Source: Hetaerina americana
Lineage: Eukaryota; Arthropoda; Insecta; Odonata; Calopterygidae
DNA: 64,000 nt
Direction: 5' to 3'
Assembly (NCBI GenBank): GCA_022747635.1
Contig: JAKTNV010000003.1
Span: 53,492,569 to 53,556,568 of the forward strand
This document shows positions 47,645 to 57,730 of the stretch, one piece after another. Numbering within the stretch: position 1 is the stretch's first letter; every line of letters begins with the position of its first letter. Made by a program: the position numbers and the translations under genes. Below the pieces are notes generated by a model that ran no database searches, was not told where the DNA came from, and saw only the letters and a program-made list of their open reading frames with translations.

Positions 47645-48010
47645 TCTACGTAATACCCCGCAAGCCTTCGCAAGGGCGTGTGGCGGGGGTGTTAGGTCAC
47701 CAACCGTAAAAAGGAACAATACCACATGCAAAATCAACAACATGGAAAACTACACCCACAGCGGCGCACTCACACATGCAAATATCCCCTAATCCAATAC
47801 TCATGAAAACACATGCCATTAACCAACAAACAACTGCACCCCAGGATGCAGCACGAAAGCCACCCAACAACGCGTAAGCCAGGACACAACAAGCAAGAAG
47901 GCGAAACACCACCACCACATGAACATGCTACACAAAACGGTTTCCCCCCCATGGAGACTGTGAAAGGCAAGGAATGCGACTGAACGTTGCAGGTAGCGGG
48001 CGCCCCCCCC
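47645..48010 (-). mobile_element. LINE subfamily A, 3' end
   Basis: On the plus strand it begins TAATACCCCGCAAGCC and GGTCACCAACCGTAAAAAGG. It continues through CCAGGATGCAGCACGAAAGCC and GGACACAACAAGCAAGAAGG to GAACGTTGCAGGTAGCGGG followed by a C14-type homopolymer at about 48003. Collinear with 58640-59000 reversed. Head-to-head with the next B copy. Confidence 0.88.
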
Positions 48011-48017
48011 CCCCCAC

Positions 48018-48425
48018 AACCGCGGAGAGGGTATTTAGGTAGATCAGACCATAAAGAAAAAATAAGGGAGATAGTTCCCACAACAGATTGATATGAATAC
48101 TCATTCCTGCCCCGAACAATCAGGAATCATCGGAGTCGTCGAAGTCATTGAAGAAATATTAAAAACATTGCATTAACTAGTCGGAACAAAAGTAAACATT
48201 GCAAAGGCATCAGGTATATTTGTAGGTGCGTGTGTACGTTGGTAGGTAGTTGGAGTGTTTGCATGGGTGTGGGTTATAAGATCTTTTGCATGAATGTACA
48301 CGTTGCTTTATTTGTGGACTGTATACATTTGTGGCTTAGTATGCGGTTTTTTTCTTAATTATGGGTGGTGCCATAACACCCCTGCCACACGCCCTTGCGG
48401 CGGCTAGCGGGGTACTAATCAAATG
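48018..48425 (+). mobile_element. LINE subfamily B, 3' end with C-terminal codons
   Basis: Begins TATTTAGGTAGATCAGACC, encoding YLGRSDHK and further the FLPRTIRNH block. The B untranslated region (GGTATATTTGTAGGTGCGTG) follows, then the terminal hairpin, and ACTAATCAAATGTAGATGC. It is the plus-strand equivalent of 32770-33205. Confidence 0.85.
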
Positions 48426-48431
48426 TAGATG

Positions 48432-48640
48432 CAGAAGTTCTTACTTCACCCTGAAGACAATGGCAGAGTCAGCCATCGAAACGTCGGTGTACTGCAACCT
48501 GACCCGGTGGAAACCCGAGAGAACTTATTGAATACCATACGCCGGGGAAACCTGAGATCCTTCATTATAGTGAAGGCATTTGCGAAGCACCCGCATCCAT
48601 TACGTCTCATGCCTTGGTAGAGTATCAAGTGGAAGAGTGA
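48432..48640 (+). mobile_element. Small element carrying hammerhead-like motif
   Basis: A non-LINE segment of about 200 bp follows the B tail. It starts with the hammerhead-like motif at 48447-48489 and continues ACCCGGTGGAAACCCGAGAG and ATACGCCGGGGAAACCTGAG to CATTACGTCTCATGCC. No other copy is visible in the window. It may be part of a Penelope-like element; that is inference. Confidence 0.5.
48447..48489 (+). ncRNA. Hammerhead-ribozyme-like motif
   Basis: Order of parts: CACC (48447-48450), CTGAAGA (48451-48457), a stem with arms ATGGC and GCCAT, GAA (48478-48480), ACGTC (48481-48485), GGTG (48486-48489). This fits a type I hammerhead: CACC/GGTG as helix I, CUGANGA and GAA as the core, an A-C/G-U minimal helix III and C as the cleavage base. 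One or two extra bases lie between CUGAAGA and helix II compared with the textbook form. Minimal helix III versions are known in Penelope-like elements. Activity is untested. Confidence 0.55.
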
Positions 48641-48732
48641 ACTTGGAAGTGTACCTGGATTAGGTATGTATCCAAGGTACTTGCTTGGGCTTGCATGGTA
48701 CTCCCTTAACCAATAAGTACCTATACACTTAG

Positions 48733-48815
48733 GACATCTACACAATACTCCGCAAGAGCGTGTGGCAGGGGGAGTTAGGTCACCAGCTGTGAAACAGATT
48801 AAAAAACCACATGCA
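48733..48815 (-). mobile_element. LINE tail fragment
   Basis: GGACATCTACACAATACTCCG, GCAAGAGCGTGTGGCAGGGGG and GGTCACCAGCTGTGAAACAG show a reversed A/B tail with a shortened hairpin. Confidence 0.7.
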
Positions 48816-48911
48816 AAAAATAAAATGCATGCCATAGAGACGCATTGGAATTGAAAACCCATTTTAACGTACATGCAATATATACTTATTATATCATTGG
48901 AATTATAATGG

Positions 48912-49140
48912 CCCCACACTACTTAGGTAGATCAGACCACAAAGATAAACTAAGGGAGATAGATTCCAGGAAAGATAGGTACAAATACTCATTCTTTCCC
49001 CGAACAATCAGAAATCATAATAGTAGGAAACTGAAGTCACTTTAAATATATTGAAAACATTGAATTTACAAGTCGAAGCAAAGTGAAACACTGCAAAGCT
49101 GTTAGGTATACTTTCCTACCTACTACCTACTACCTTTCCT
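48912..49140 (+). mobile_element. LINE subfamily B C-terminal fragment
   Basis: GGCCCCACACTACTTAGGTAG then codons for DHKDKLREIDSRKDRYKYS and FFPRTIRNHNSRKLKSL, ending near CTGCAAAGCTGTTAGGTATAC. It is collinear with 33205-33000 reversed. It then switches to subfamily A sequence at 49150. Confidence 0.85.
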
Positions 49141-49149
49141 ACCTACTAC

Positions 49150-49826
49150 CTACATACATTGGTCGCTTGGATCATGCATATAAAATTCGGGAAATAGATG
49201 CCAGGACTAGCCGACTCAAGGACTCCTTCTTCCCACGGACAATACGGGATAGCAACTGTAGGATTATAGATAGTAAAAATTCCACTTGCCACCCTTCAGT
49301 GTCTAAAAAATAATTAGTTCTACTTAAATGCATGCTCCTCCACTAACCTTATGTGTTTTGTTATAATAACCCATTCTTTCCGAATGACCTCATTCGTGTT
49401 CTGTTCATCTGTTTTTAAGTTTCCCTTTCAATCCCTCGTCCCTCTCCGCGGGGGGAAATTCCTGCTACCTGCAACGTTGGGTCGAATTCCCTTCCTTTTA
49501 CTGTCTCCTTGGGGGGTTGAGTGTTTTGTGGTGCATTTTCATGTGGTAGTGATGTTTCACATTCTTGCTTGTTGTGTCCTGGCTTGCGTGTTTTAGGATG
49601 GCTTTCGTGCTGTATCCTGGGGTGCAGTTTTTTGTTGTTTGGCGGTGTATGTGTTTGCATGAGTATTGGATGGAGGGAGTTTTGCATGAGTGTGTGCGCT
49701 GCTGGGGTGTAATTTTCCGTGTTGTTTTTTGCATGTGGTATTTTTCGTTTTTACGGTTGGTGACCTAACACCCCCCGCCACACGCCCTTGCGGCGGCTTG
49801 CGGGGTATTATGTAGATGTAGATGTA
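49150..49826 (+). mobile_element. LINE subfamily A, 5'-truncated copy
   Basis: Starts in the C-terminal codons (YIGRLDHAYKIREIDARTS, then FFPRTIRDSNCR and a stop near 49310). It continues through the untranslated region (GTTGTGTCCTGGCTTGCGTG), terminal hairpin and GTAGATGTAGATGTAGA tail. It is collinear with 58330-59011 at high identity. Confidence 0.9.
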
Positions 49827-50048
49827 GATACTTTCAGGTGCATGTGTATGTAAGGGGGGTGCATGTGTATGTGGGGTGTAAGTGCTCATGCATGATTGTA
49901 TGCCATGTTTTATTTGTGGATGTATGATTCTGTGGTTATTGCACGCGGTTTTTTTTTCTTTTCTAAATTACGGGTGGTGTCCTAAAACCCCCCGCCACAC
50001 GACCTTGCGGCGGCTTGCGGGGTATTAAGTATATGTAGATGTATACTA
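49827..50048 (+). mobile_element. LINE subfamily B, 3' end
   Basis: TACTTTCAGGTGCATGTGTAT directly follows the A tail at 49826 and runs to a hairpin and GGGGTATTAAGTATATGTAG. B sequence thus occurs on both sides of the A copy at 49150-49826; the B fragment at 48912-49140 ends at GGTATACTTTC and this one starts at TACTTTCAGGTG. This is consistent with A having inserted into a single B copy at ACTTTC. Confidence 0.85.
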
Positions 50049-50049
50049 G

Positions 50050-50575
50050 CCACTAACATACCCGCGTTTGCGATATCACAAGAAGTCTCTTAAATAATTT
50101 AACATGTTTTCTTTGATACCATAGAATTTAACCTTGCAACAATTTATCATGCGGGATCGAAGGCTTTCATGAAATCCAAAAAGACTGCATCGACTTGCGT
50201 TGCGTTCTCCTGAACTAAGGATGTCGTGTCTAAAAAGATCCAATTCGGTTAAACAAAATCTGCTCTTAAATCCGTGCTGGTTGTGGCATAGTATATCTTT
50301 ACTATCGAGAAATCTTATAGAGTTACTGGTAGTAATATGTTCAAATATTTAACAGGAAATCGATGCTAAAGATATCGGTGGATTTCACTCTATCGCCTTT
50401 ATGGATGGGAGTTAAGTGATCTAGCTTCCAGTCGCGAGTTATCAAAGACATCAAGTTATCCGTGACCCCTTATTAGTAATTTAATAATCTGTTCTCAGCG
50501 ACTTTTTAAATTTGTTCTAGTAGATAAGTTTGCCGTGGTATTGCGGGAATAGTACGTCTTCAGAAACAATGAAGC
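50050..50575 (-). pseudogene. Non-LTR reverse transcriptase fragment, minus strand
   Basis: The minus strand near 50225-50130 encodes QENATQVDAVFLDFMKAFD, where the aspartate of FLDFxKAFD is the first catalytic-region aspartate. Flanks include sequence equivalent to KDILCHNQHGFKSRFCLTE at about 50300-50230. Stops interrupt the frames. It is the counterpart of 46930-47580 in opposite orientation. Confidence 0.78.
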
Positions 50576-51714
50576 GATTTAATACCATGCTTTATTTGGG
50601 AGAGGGGGGGGGGTAGCGGAGAATGACCAAGGCGACGCCCTCGCGAAAGGCATCCGAGAGCGACGACACCACGGCTCTTTCCCTGAAGAAGGCGTCAGGT
50701 GAGCTGGAAGCCAAACACTTTTATCTCCTTTCCCCTGAAAGAAACTCCTGACCCCAACCGCCAGGCCCTCCCTTCCTCCCGCCAGGCCTACCTGCCTCAA
50801 CCCTGAGCCCGCTTCGACCCTTCCCGGGCTGGGGCGCCCAGTCTCCACCAATTCTTTTTATTCATCCTCTCCGAGCACAACCTACATGCATAGCCATCCT
50901 CCCCTCCCTCCCTCCAAACCCACATTCGCTGGCTACCTCTCCTCTCTTTCACGTCCCTCGCTCCCAGCCCGAACCCTCCGCCCTCTCCAGTCTCCCAGAA
51001 GGTTCCCCTCCTAGCCATCCCTCGGCCCCTTGCATCCCACCCCCGGCCTAAAATCTCCGTCCTACACTCACACCCTGCTCGCTTGAAGGCTTTCCAGGAC
51101 CCTCGCCCCGCGGCCCTAATTTCCTTCCTTAGTCCCCCTCCACCCGCCCCTTCCCTAACCCTCCCCCACAGGACCAAGCCAGAAAGTCCCACTTTCATCC
51201 CCATTGTCCCTCCTCAGCGGTCCCATTCTCGTCTTCCTTTTTTTAACTCGCGCTCCCTCTTCGCTTTTTCTCAAGGCTTTCGAGCGGATAGGTCTCTTTC
51301 TCAAGCCTACTTTTCCCTCGGCGTCGTCAGAAAACATCCAGCTTCCAAAAGAGTGTACATATTGCACATTTTCAAACTAAGCGTTTTTCGCATTTCAAAT
51401 TAATGGGGTTGAAGGTCGCAGTGTCTCAAGCTATGTGAGGAGTCGGGGGAGCCATCTAAGCTACAGACGGAAGGACGCCATTTAACTACGCAAGGTTTCC
51501 GTCAATTAGGGATCAAAAGTGGGGAGGTATTAGTTGATGCCACGAACTTCTAAAAGAAGCGCGGGTGTTTTATAGCGATCCCCCTTCCGGCCAGGATTCT
51601 TAAAATCTGCAACGCCAAGTTTTAGCTGTCTTCACTTCGCAACATCCCTCAAAATCCATTCTTGTTCGTGAAGAAAGAGCGGATCTGGCTGACTTCTCCT
51701 TACAACTTGTGCAG
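50576..51714. other. Pyrimidine-rich GC patch, no gene supported
   Basis: 50580-51330 is C/T-rich with runs of CCCTCC. The 135-codon minus frame is glycine/arginine-rich low complexity. After 51370 the sequence is unremarkable. Confidence 0.45.
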
Positions 51715-51890
51715 ATAGATTCCAGTGCAGATAGATACAAATCATCGATCGCCGCTGTGGGTGTAGTTTTTCTTGTTGTTGTTTTTGCATGTGGTATTGT
51801 TCCTTTTTACGGGTGGTTACCGAACAGCCCCCGCCACACGCCCTTGCGGCGGCTTGCGGGGTATTAAGTAGATGTAGATGTAGATTTACA
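51715..51890 (+). mobile_element. LINE subfamily A tail with B scrap
   Basis: CAGATAGATTCCAGTGCAGA resembles B coding sequence. It is followed by A-type CGCTGTGGGTGTAGTTTTTC, GTATTGTTCCTTTTTACGGG, the hairpin and GTAGATGTAGATGTAGAT. Confidence 0.8.
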
Positions 51891-52135
51891 AGTCAGGACA
51901 AGATTAAACTTTGCGTAGACACATGGTATATTCGCAGGTACATGTGTATGTTAGTTGATAGCATGTGTATTTGCATGCATGTAAGCTAAAAAGGTTTTTG
52001 CATGAATATCGCATTCCCCTCTGTGGCTGTAGATTTCCATGTGGTTTTATTCTCTTTTACGGGTGGTGATCTAACACCCACCGCAGCACGCCCTTGCGGC
52101 GGTCTGCGGGGCATTGTGTAGATTAAATTAGTATT
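51891..52135 (+). mobile_element. LINE subfamily B, 3' end
   Basis: CGCAGGTACATGTGTATGTTAG to TTTACGGGTGGTGATCTAACA, with the terminal hairpin and GGGGCATTGTGTAGAT. Follows an A tail directly, as at 49826. Confidence 0.8.
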
Positions 52136-52614
52136 GTGTAGTAAATTATCAAAACATGTTTATTAATATTTAATTCTAGCTCCACGGCTATTGGATCGCA
52201 TTTAGGTCGTCAGATATTGATACCATATCTTTATGACTGGATATTTCCCTATATACCACTACATCGTTTACAAATAGAGGAAGTTTACAGGAAACCAGAA
52301 AATTGAGGTTACTAACGCATAAAAGGAACAACACGCACACCGATAACACTTCTTTATGGTACACCAAATGAGACGCTTACTCTGTCGGATTATAGGCCAT
52401 CTATTACGACCCTCTGCTCGCGAACTGTTAAAAATTGACGAATTCAGTGTATGATAAATTTATCAATCCCGTAGCTTCCCACCTTACGGAGACACTTCCA
52501 AGGAGGAACTTAGTCGGACGACCTGATAAATCTAGAAATAATGTATCAATTCGAACATTATTCTCGCCTGAGATCCAAATATCATGAACTTTCATCACAT
52601 TACTATCTAAATTA
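52136..52614. other. Unrecognised A+T-rich sequence
   Basis: No motif-bearing frame. ATACCACTACATCGTTTACA and CTTTATGGTACACCAAATGAG suggest an old retroelement piece but I cannot assign it. Confidence 0.35.
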
Positions 52615-52722
52615 GAAAGTATTACAGAAAATATTGCAGAAGAGACTACAGAATATACCATAGAATATATTAGAGAGAATATTATAAACAATATTATTGA
52701 AAATGTTATAGAAATATGTATT
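52615..52722. repeat. Degenerate 12-bp tandem repeat
   Basis: Nine units keep strict 12-bp phase: GAAAGTATTACA, GAAAATATTGCA, GAAGAGACTACA, GAATATACCATA, GAATATATTAGA, GAGAATATTATA, AACAATATTATT, GAAAATGTTATA, GAAATATGTATT. The plus strand is open in this phase (a repeating E-N-I-x tetrapeptide), but no gene context is visible. Confidence 0.85.
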
Positions 52723-52732
52723 TTATATTAAT

Positions 52733-52785
52733 ATCTACATCTACATAATGCCCCGCAAACCGCCGCAAGGACGTGTGGCGGGAAT
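52733..52785 (-). mobile_element. LINE tail stub
   Basis: ATCTACATCTACATAATGCCC, then CGCCGCAAGGACGTGTGGCGG and an abrupt end. Little more than the tail and hairpin was inserted, an extreme 5' truncation. Confidence 0.8.
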
Positions 52786-53789
52786 TAATGGAAATTAAAC
52801 ACCGCCTCAACAGTGCGAGACCATCCAGACGAGCCAACGAAGCTGAAAAAAAACTGCTACCGGGGAAAAAAATGCGAAAACACGGGATGCATTCGCAAAG
52901 AATTTTTATGAAACGTAAACTCTCTCACAGAAGAAAGCATGGGAACTGCAGATGGCAATAGGACAAGGGGCGATGAAAACAAGCGAGGACGATGGGAGTT
53001 GGAGTAAGAGGAAGCGGGAATGGGAGGAGGAGGAGGAAGATGAAGGCGAGGCTACCCAGACCGATGGAGAAAACTCTCAGGCCTTCGCCAACCTCGGGTG
53101 GGGAAGAGGGAAACTGGATGGGTGAGGGCTGCACGGAGGTGGAAAAAAAAGAAGCAGGTAGTGAGTGCAACCTTGTTTACAAAGGGAACCCCTCCACTCT
53201 TGCAGTCGAGAAAGGAAGTGGCGTTTGAAAAGGAACCACCCCCCATGCTAGTTTGGAGCGAGGCAGAGGGAGGAAAAGAGAGATAAAGAAATAGGGAGGG
53301 GAAGGCATGGGAGCCGAGGACGGCTGGACCCAAGGGGCCTCCAGGGGGAGAGTTGGGGGCCCAGGGCCACGAGCGAACGAACCTCATGACTGAGGGTTTT
53401 ACTATTCGAGGCACCGGGTGCAGGAGAGGGGGAGGCAGCGGTGGAATTTCCTCGGGGCATCATTCTGGGAAACGTACCAATTCGAAACGGACGTTAGGTG
53501 AAAGGGATCGACTATTAGAGGAAAGATATTGCGCAAGTGAATATTTTGAAAGCGTCACTCTACACCATTTTCAGGGGTGGAGAATGAGACCTCACGCCCT
53601 CCAGAAAATCCATTTGAACTTCTCCAGCCCTTATTCCTTTGTTTTCTTGCGACATAAATCGAATTATTATGGTAACAAATCATTCTCGTAAATTCGATCA
53701 CCGATACACAAAAACAGAGACAAGACACTGTTACAATACCTTCAAGAACTCGCTCATCCCTCGCACGACCTAGGGATACCGTTACCCCG
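52786..53789. other. Purine-rich patch, no gene supported
   Basis: 52940-53480 is G/A-rich on the plus strand. The 112- and 120-codon frames are overlapping and motif-free. Confidence 0.45.
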
Positions 53790-53935
53790 ACTCACGATCT
53801 CTCCTGGGTGAAACATATACGGATAATACGTGGATAAGCTAACAAAAAATTAGGATTTATTAGAAGAGTATTGGGTATATGTGATGAAAAGGTTGAAGAG
53901 AAATGTTACATACCGCTGGTACTTATTTATTTATT
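53790..53935 (+). pseudogene. LINE subfamily D reverse transcriptase fragment
   Basis: Translates to LTHDLSWVKHIRIIRG, KLGFIRRVLGICDEKVEEK and CYIPLV, matching 30680-30815. It breaks off at ACTTATTTATTTATTTAAG. Confidence 0.8.
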
Positions 53936-54221
53936 TAAGAATTACGTTGCAATTACGCGATTTTCCTGGTGGCAACGGTCACGTTTGGTCAATGCACACT
54001 CTTACAACGAGAAATACATACATGCACGCACTAGAAAAACCGATAGGAGACAAAATATTCTTACACACAATAACACTTTCACATCACATACAAAAAAACC
54101 TCCACGTCACATACAAAATGCCGTCCACATCACATAAAAATAATATTTTAATAACTACAATGATGTTTATCACCCAGTGGCTACTTTAAATTTATACTTA
54201 AAACTCCTAAAATTGGATACA
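53936..54221. other. Unrecognised sequence
   Basis: CA/CAT-rich with ACATCACATACAAAA repeats at 54080-54130. No gene. Confidence 0.4.
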
Positions 54222-54312
54222 TCTACATCTACATAATACCCCGCAAGCCGCCGCAAGGGCGTGTGGCGGGGGGTGTTAGGTAACCAACCGTAAAAGGAAA
54301 AATACCACATGC
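54222..54312 (-). mobile_element. LINE subfamily A tail stub
   Basis: ACATCTACATCTACATAATAC, hairpin and GGTAACCAACCGTAAAAGG, ending at ACCACATGCAT. It is inserted among plus-strand D fragments. Confidence 0.88.
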
Positions 54313-54339
54313 ATGGATTGAAAGGGCTGAAACAAACCT

Positions 54340-54545
54340 CGAGGCAGCTGGTTCCAATCAATAATAGTTCTAATAAAATTAGAGACATTAAGTGTGTGGT
54401 AAATGGATTACGTGGCAATGATCATTCTAATAAAATTGGAGAGAATAAGTGTAGAACAGACAGATTTAAGATGTCATTCTTTCCACGAACGATAGGGGAT
54501 CAAAATAACATTGTCAGACCACGGTAGTGTCATGTGCGTCAAACT
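54340..54545 (+). mobile_element. LINE subfamily D C-terminal fragment
   Basis: Contains codons for NKIGENKCRTDRFKMSFFPR followed by TIGDQNNIVRPR and a stop, then TGTCATGTGCGTCAAAC. A partial duplicate of the NKIRDIK segment precedes it at 54365-54415. Confidence 0.8.
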
Positions 54546-54554
54546 TCGCGGGTA

Positions 54555-54870
54555 AAACGGAGCGAAGGCTAAATTACAGATTAAATCTCTTGCATAAATT
54601 GGAAGGATGTCTCTTAAGCAATGATGTTGAAAATGTATTATTACCCCCATTACACTTCGATAGGAGAGATCATGTCAATAAAATTATAGAGATCAAGTGT
54701 AGGGCAGATAGGTTTAAGATGTCATTTTTTTCCGCGAACGATAAGGAATCAGGCTAAATTGTCCGACCGCAGCAGGGTCATATTCGGGTCAAATTAGTCT
54801 GGTGTGTATTCACCCCCTGCCACACACTCTAGCGGTGTCCTGCAGTGCACTAAAAATACTAGATGCTCAA
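54555..54870 (+). mobile_element. LINE subfamily D 3' end
   Basis: Codons for RRLNYRLNLLHKLEGCLLS and NDVENVLLPPLHFDRRDHV, then IKCRADRFKMSFF. The D-type hairpin with TATTCACCCCCTGCCACACA follows and the copy ends near GTGCACTAAAAATAC. Second D 3' end in tandem with the previous one. Confidence 0.82.
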
Positions 54871-55524
54871 GAAGTCGATCTGCAACGAAATTTCTACGCT
54901 CCCAATTTATATGGACTTGCTTGGACCCAATTTATAGTTTGACACAAGAAACAAGTTGGAAGAGGGAGAAAAGGAAACATGTAAATGTTACATGGGAGAG
55001 GAACATCATTGCATTCTGCTAGAATACAAAATCGATAAATGACGTCGCGATAAATAACAAAAAGCTCCACTCTTCGTCTCCTGACGACATCACTTTTCCT
55101 CGTAACATTCGAGCCTCGCACACGTTTTGGAATACTCTTATACGCACTTGCAAGTGGCGAATGAGCAAAATCGCAACATTTGTATGCGAGCGCTCGTGAG
55201 ACTGGTGGAAAGAAGAAATAAAATAAGACGAGTAAGCATGTACTGGAAAATCGCAGGCTTTGGCTGTTTCTCCCGGCGCGTGCGAGACGCGTCGGCGTTG
55301 CCACATTGCACTCACAGACCTAAACAATGACGAAGGGAAGTTTGGGGGTCAGTCTGTCTCTCCCTTGGCACTCAACATGGACCCAAAACCTTCGTCCGCT
55401 CGAATGTATAGTGAGGTCGGCAAAGAGAAAGATAAAACAAGAGAAATAGGCTGCGTCACGGACAGATGCAGATATTTTTTCTTCCTTTGCAAGAGTGACA
55501 AACCCCTAAGTACTAAGGTTGTCA
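54871..55524. other. Unique sequence, no gene supported
   Basis: The 136-codon minus frame 54894-55304 and the 102-codon frame overlapping it have no recognised motif. Confidence 0.45.
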
Positions 55525-55589
55525 ACTACTTACAAAGTTAGAAGCATATAGCATAGATGAAAATATGCGGGGTTGGATTAAAGACTTTT
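55525..55589 (+). pseudogene. LINE subfamily D reverse transcriptase scrap
   Basis: Equivalent to 30230-30290: codons around RGWIKDF follow AGCATATAGCATAGATGAA. It is cut by the minus-strand copy that starts at 55590 with its (AAAT)n tail. Confidence 0.7.
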
Positions 55590-55710
55590 TATTTATGCAC
55601 CCCGCAAGCCAACGCTAGGGTGTGTGGCAGTGGGTGAATACACACCAAAATAATTTTTACGCGGACATGACACTACCGCGGTCGGACAATTTTATCACGA
55701 TCCCTATCGT

Positions 55711-56028
55711 AGTAGTAGTAGTAGTAGTAGTTTTGAGGGGAGGCGACCGACAGCTGAGGTCATTTGCGCCATAGGGGATGGATAGGAAAGGATGAAGGGT
55801 GGAGAGAAACCCGGCGTCGGCATTAGCCTACTCTTTACGAAGAGCGCCAAGGGGTCCGCAGTTTAACGTCCCATCCGACGGACGGCGTACTCACTCAAAG
55901 TGCCCTCCACAAAGCACCTCAAGTAGGGATCGAGATACCTCTGAAAAATATTCAACACCGCCGGGATTTGAACCCGCGCCCTCAGGGTGGGAAGCCAGTA
56001 CGTTAGCCGCCGCACCATCTCGATCCCC
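55711..56028 (-). mobile_element. tRNA-derived SINE with (CTA)n tail and 15-bp TSD
   Basis: Minus strand: GGGATCGAGATGGTGCGGC, B box GGTTCAAATCC, then a body with CGCCGTCCGTCGGATGGGAC and GGCGCAAATGACCTCAGCTG, ending in (CTA)n. The 15-mer CACGATCCCTATCGT flanks it exactly at 55696-55710 and 56029-56043, a perfect target-site duplication. The insertion interrupts subfamily D codons RTIG...IV. Confidence 0.92.
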
Positions 56029-56274
56029 CACGATCCCTATCGTTCGTAGAAAAAATGACATCTTAAATCTACAGGTATCAGGTACTTTTTTTAGTTTAAT
56101 TCTAATAACTGTTGCACCAGCGTTGTATAGCATTAAAGGTCATCTGACAAAGCTGCTATGTCCTCAGGATCACTGATACCACGGTAAACCACAGCATCGT
56201 CGGCAAATAAACGTACCTTACTAGTGACTACAGAGTTAATGTCGTTACCGTAAAGTAGGAATAAAAGAGGTCCC

Positions 56275-56905
56275 TTTTACTGCCCTGTCACTAATTCCGT
56301 TTATAGTTTCTCTAGTTAAGACTTTTTCGGGAATATTCGTTGCTAACAAATCAAGAATATTATCGCCCCTAGTTGGTGAAGATACAAGTTGATTCAATGA
56401 GTTCAACGTAAAAGAATTCAATAGCGATTCACAGATATATTTGTCTCAACCGCCCGTTTTAAAACTATAGTGCTCCAGTCAATAGATGGGACATTGAAAT
56501 CTCCACCGATTATAACGTTGCGATCATTGTGCTGGGATAAAAAACCATAGATTTGCTGATCTAATTCTAGCCTTGAATTGCGTGTATCAACTGGCGGTCT
56601 GTTAAATGCGCACACATAAATTAGTTGGATTGAGGACTTTTAATTGAACACCAAACGCTTTCCAAACCATTACCTGGAATTACCTAATCCCTGCAGACGA
56701 AAGAATTTTTGACTGCAATAAAGACACCACCCCCGATTCTATTTGTTCCGTCATTTCTACAAATAGAAAAGATTTTTGGGAAATTTTCACTGTCGACAAT
56801 ATCAGTGGATAAGCAGCTTTCTGTCCCAATAATTATATCGGGGTCTGTGCTTTGAATAAGGGGATGCTATTCTGCGACTTTGTTTCTTAATCGAACCCGA
56901 ACGTA
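56275..56905 (-). pseudogene. APE-type endonuclease fragment of LINE
   Basis: Minus strand from 56905: LRNKVAE, DPDIIIGTESCLSTDI (the TES block holds the metal-binding glutamate), NRIGGGVFIAVKNSF, a frame break near 56640, then CAFNRPPVDTRN and IIGGDFNVPSIDW, the signature of the exonuclease III/AP-endonuclease fold used by LINEs for target nicking. The remaining H and D motifs farther along are not clear. Frameshift and joining to a distant part of the reverse transcriptase make it dead. It is the only endonuclease domain in the window. Confidence 0.85.
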
Positions 56906-57730
56906 AGCGGGTGGCAGGCGTTGTGGCTTTGTTTGGCGAATTTTATAAGGAAATATCCAGTCATGAAGATAAGGTATCTAATGACCTAAATGGAATCCAA
57001 AAGTGGTGTGAGAAATGGGAGTAGGATTAAATTTGAATAAACGTGTTTCGATACATTTTTTAAGGAAGAGTATTTCACCTGAAAACACATCATACCACAG
57101 GAAACCAACTTAACAAACGTAGAACCGGCAAAATATTTGGATGTGACGACAATTATGGGCATTCCTGTGGAAAAAAATATTCTTGAAATCTATGGAATAA
57201 CAAATAAAAGTTAGGATTCATAAAAAGAATACTTGGGAATTGTAATAAGAGGGTCAAGGGGCTTTCTGAGGTAGGCTTGGTTTTGGAACTAGATCGAATG
57301 CAACGAAGAGCAGCTAGGTTTATTAACATTTGTTGTGAATAAGGTAGCTGTGTCCAGACACTATTAGAAGAATTAGGATGGGAGCAACTAGTTGGCCGTA
57401 GGTTGAAATACAAGTTATATTTACTGCGTAAATTTGAGGCAGATTACTTATCAAAAGATGCTATAGACATATTACGTCTTACTATGGTAGATCAAATCAC
57501 GTTAGTAAAATCGTGGAGGTATTTAGCAAAACGGATAATTGAAAATTTCATTTATTCCTCGTACCATTGGAGATCAAAAATAGATATGACCGCAGGCAGG
57601 AACGAGATAATTAGCATTGACAAGATATATTTTTTGTCGATATCCTGCATATTTTTCTTTTCAATATACACATCTTTTTGACACTCCTCCCGCATGGTTT
57701 AAATATAAGTATCCTTTTATTGAAAACAGT
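56906..57730 (+). pseudogene. LINE subfamily C reverse transcriptase C-terminal part
   Basis: Frames in order give ALFGEFYKEISSHEDKVS (a decayed FADD block), NDLNGIQKWCEKWE, LGFIKRILGNCNKRVKG, then LVLELDRMQRRAARF and LLEELGWEQLVGRRLKYKLY, RKFEADYLSKDAIDILR and MVDQITLVKSWRY. It is collinear with 62986-63600. The 3' region is interrupted at 57730 and resumes at about 59012. Confidence 0.85.

Larger units (their letters stand above)
55590..56905 (-). mobile_element. LINE subfamily D with internal deletions and nested SINE
   Basis: Read on the minus strand from 56905: endonuclease (to about 56290), a reverse transcriptase piece containing the FADD block (about 56280-56110), C-terminal DLNAIQRWC...KKS then RFKMSFFLRTIG (to 56044), a SINE insertion (56028-55711), then the D 3' region with CACCCACTGCCACACACCC and an ATAAATAAA tail. 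Most of the reverse transcriptase is missing between endonuclease and FADD, and again between the thumb and the C-terminal end. Confidence 0.85.
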
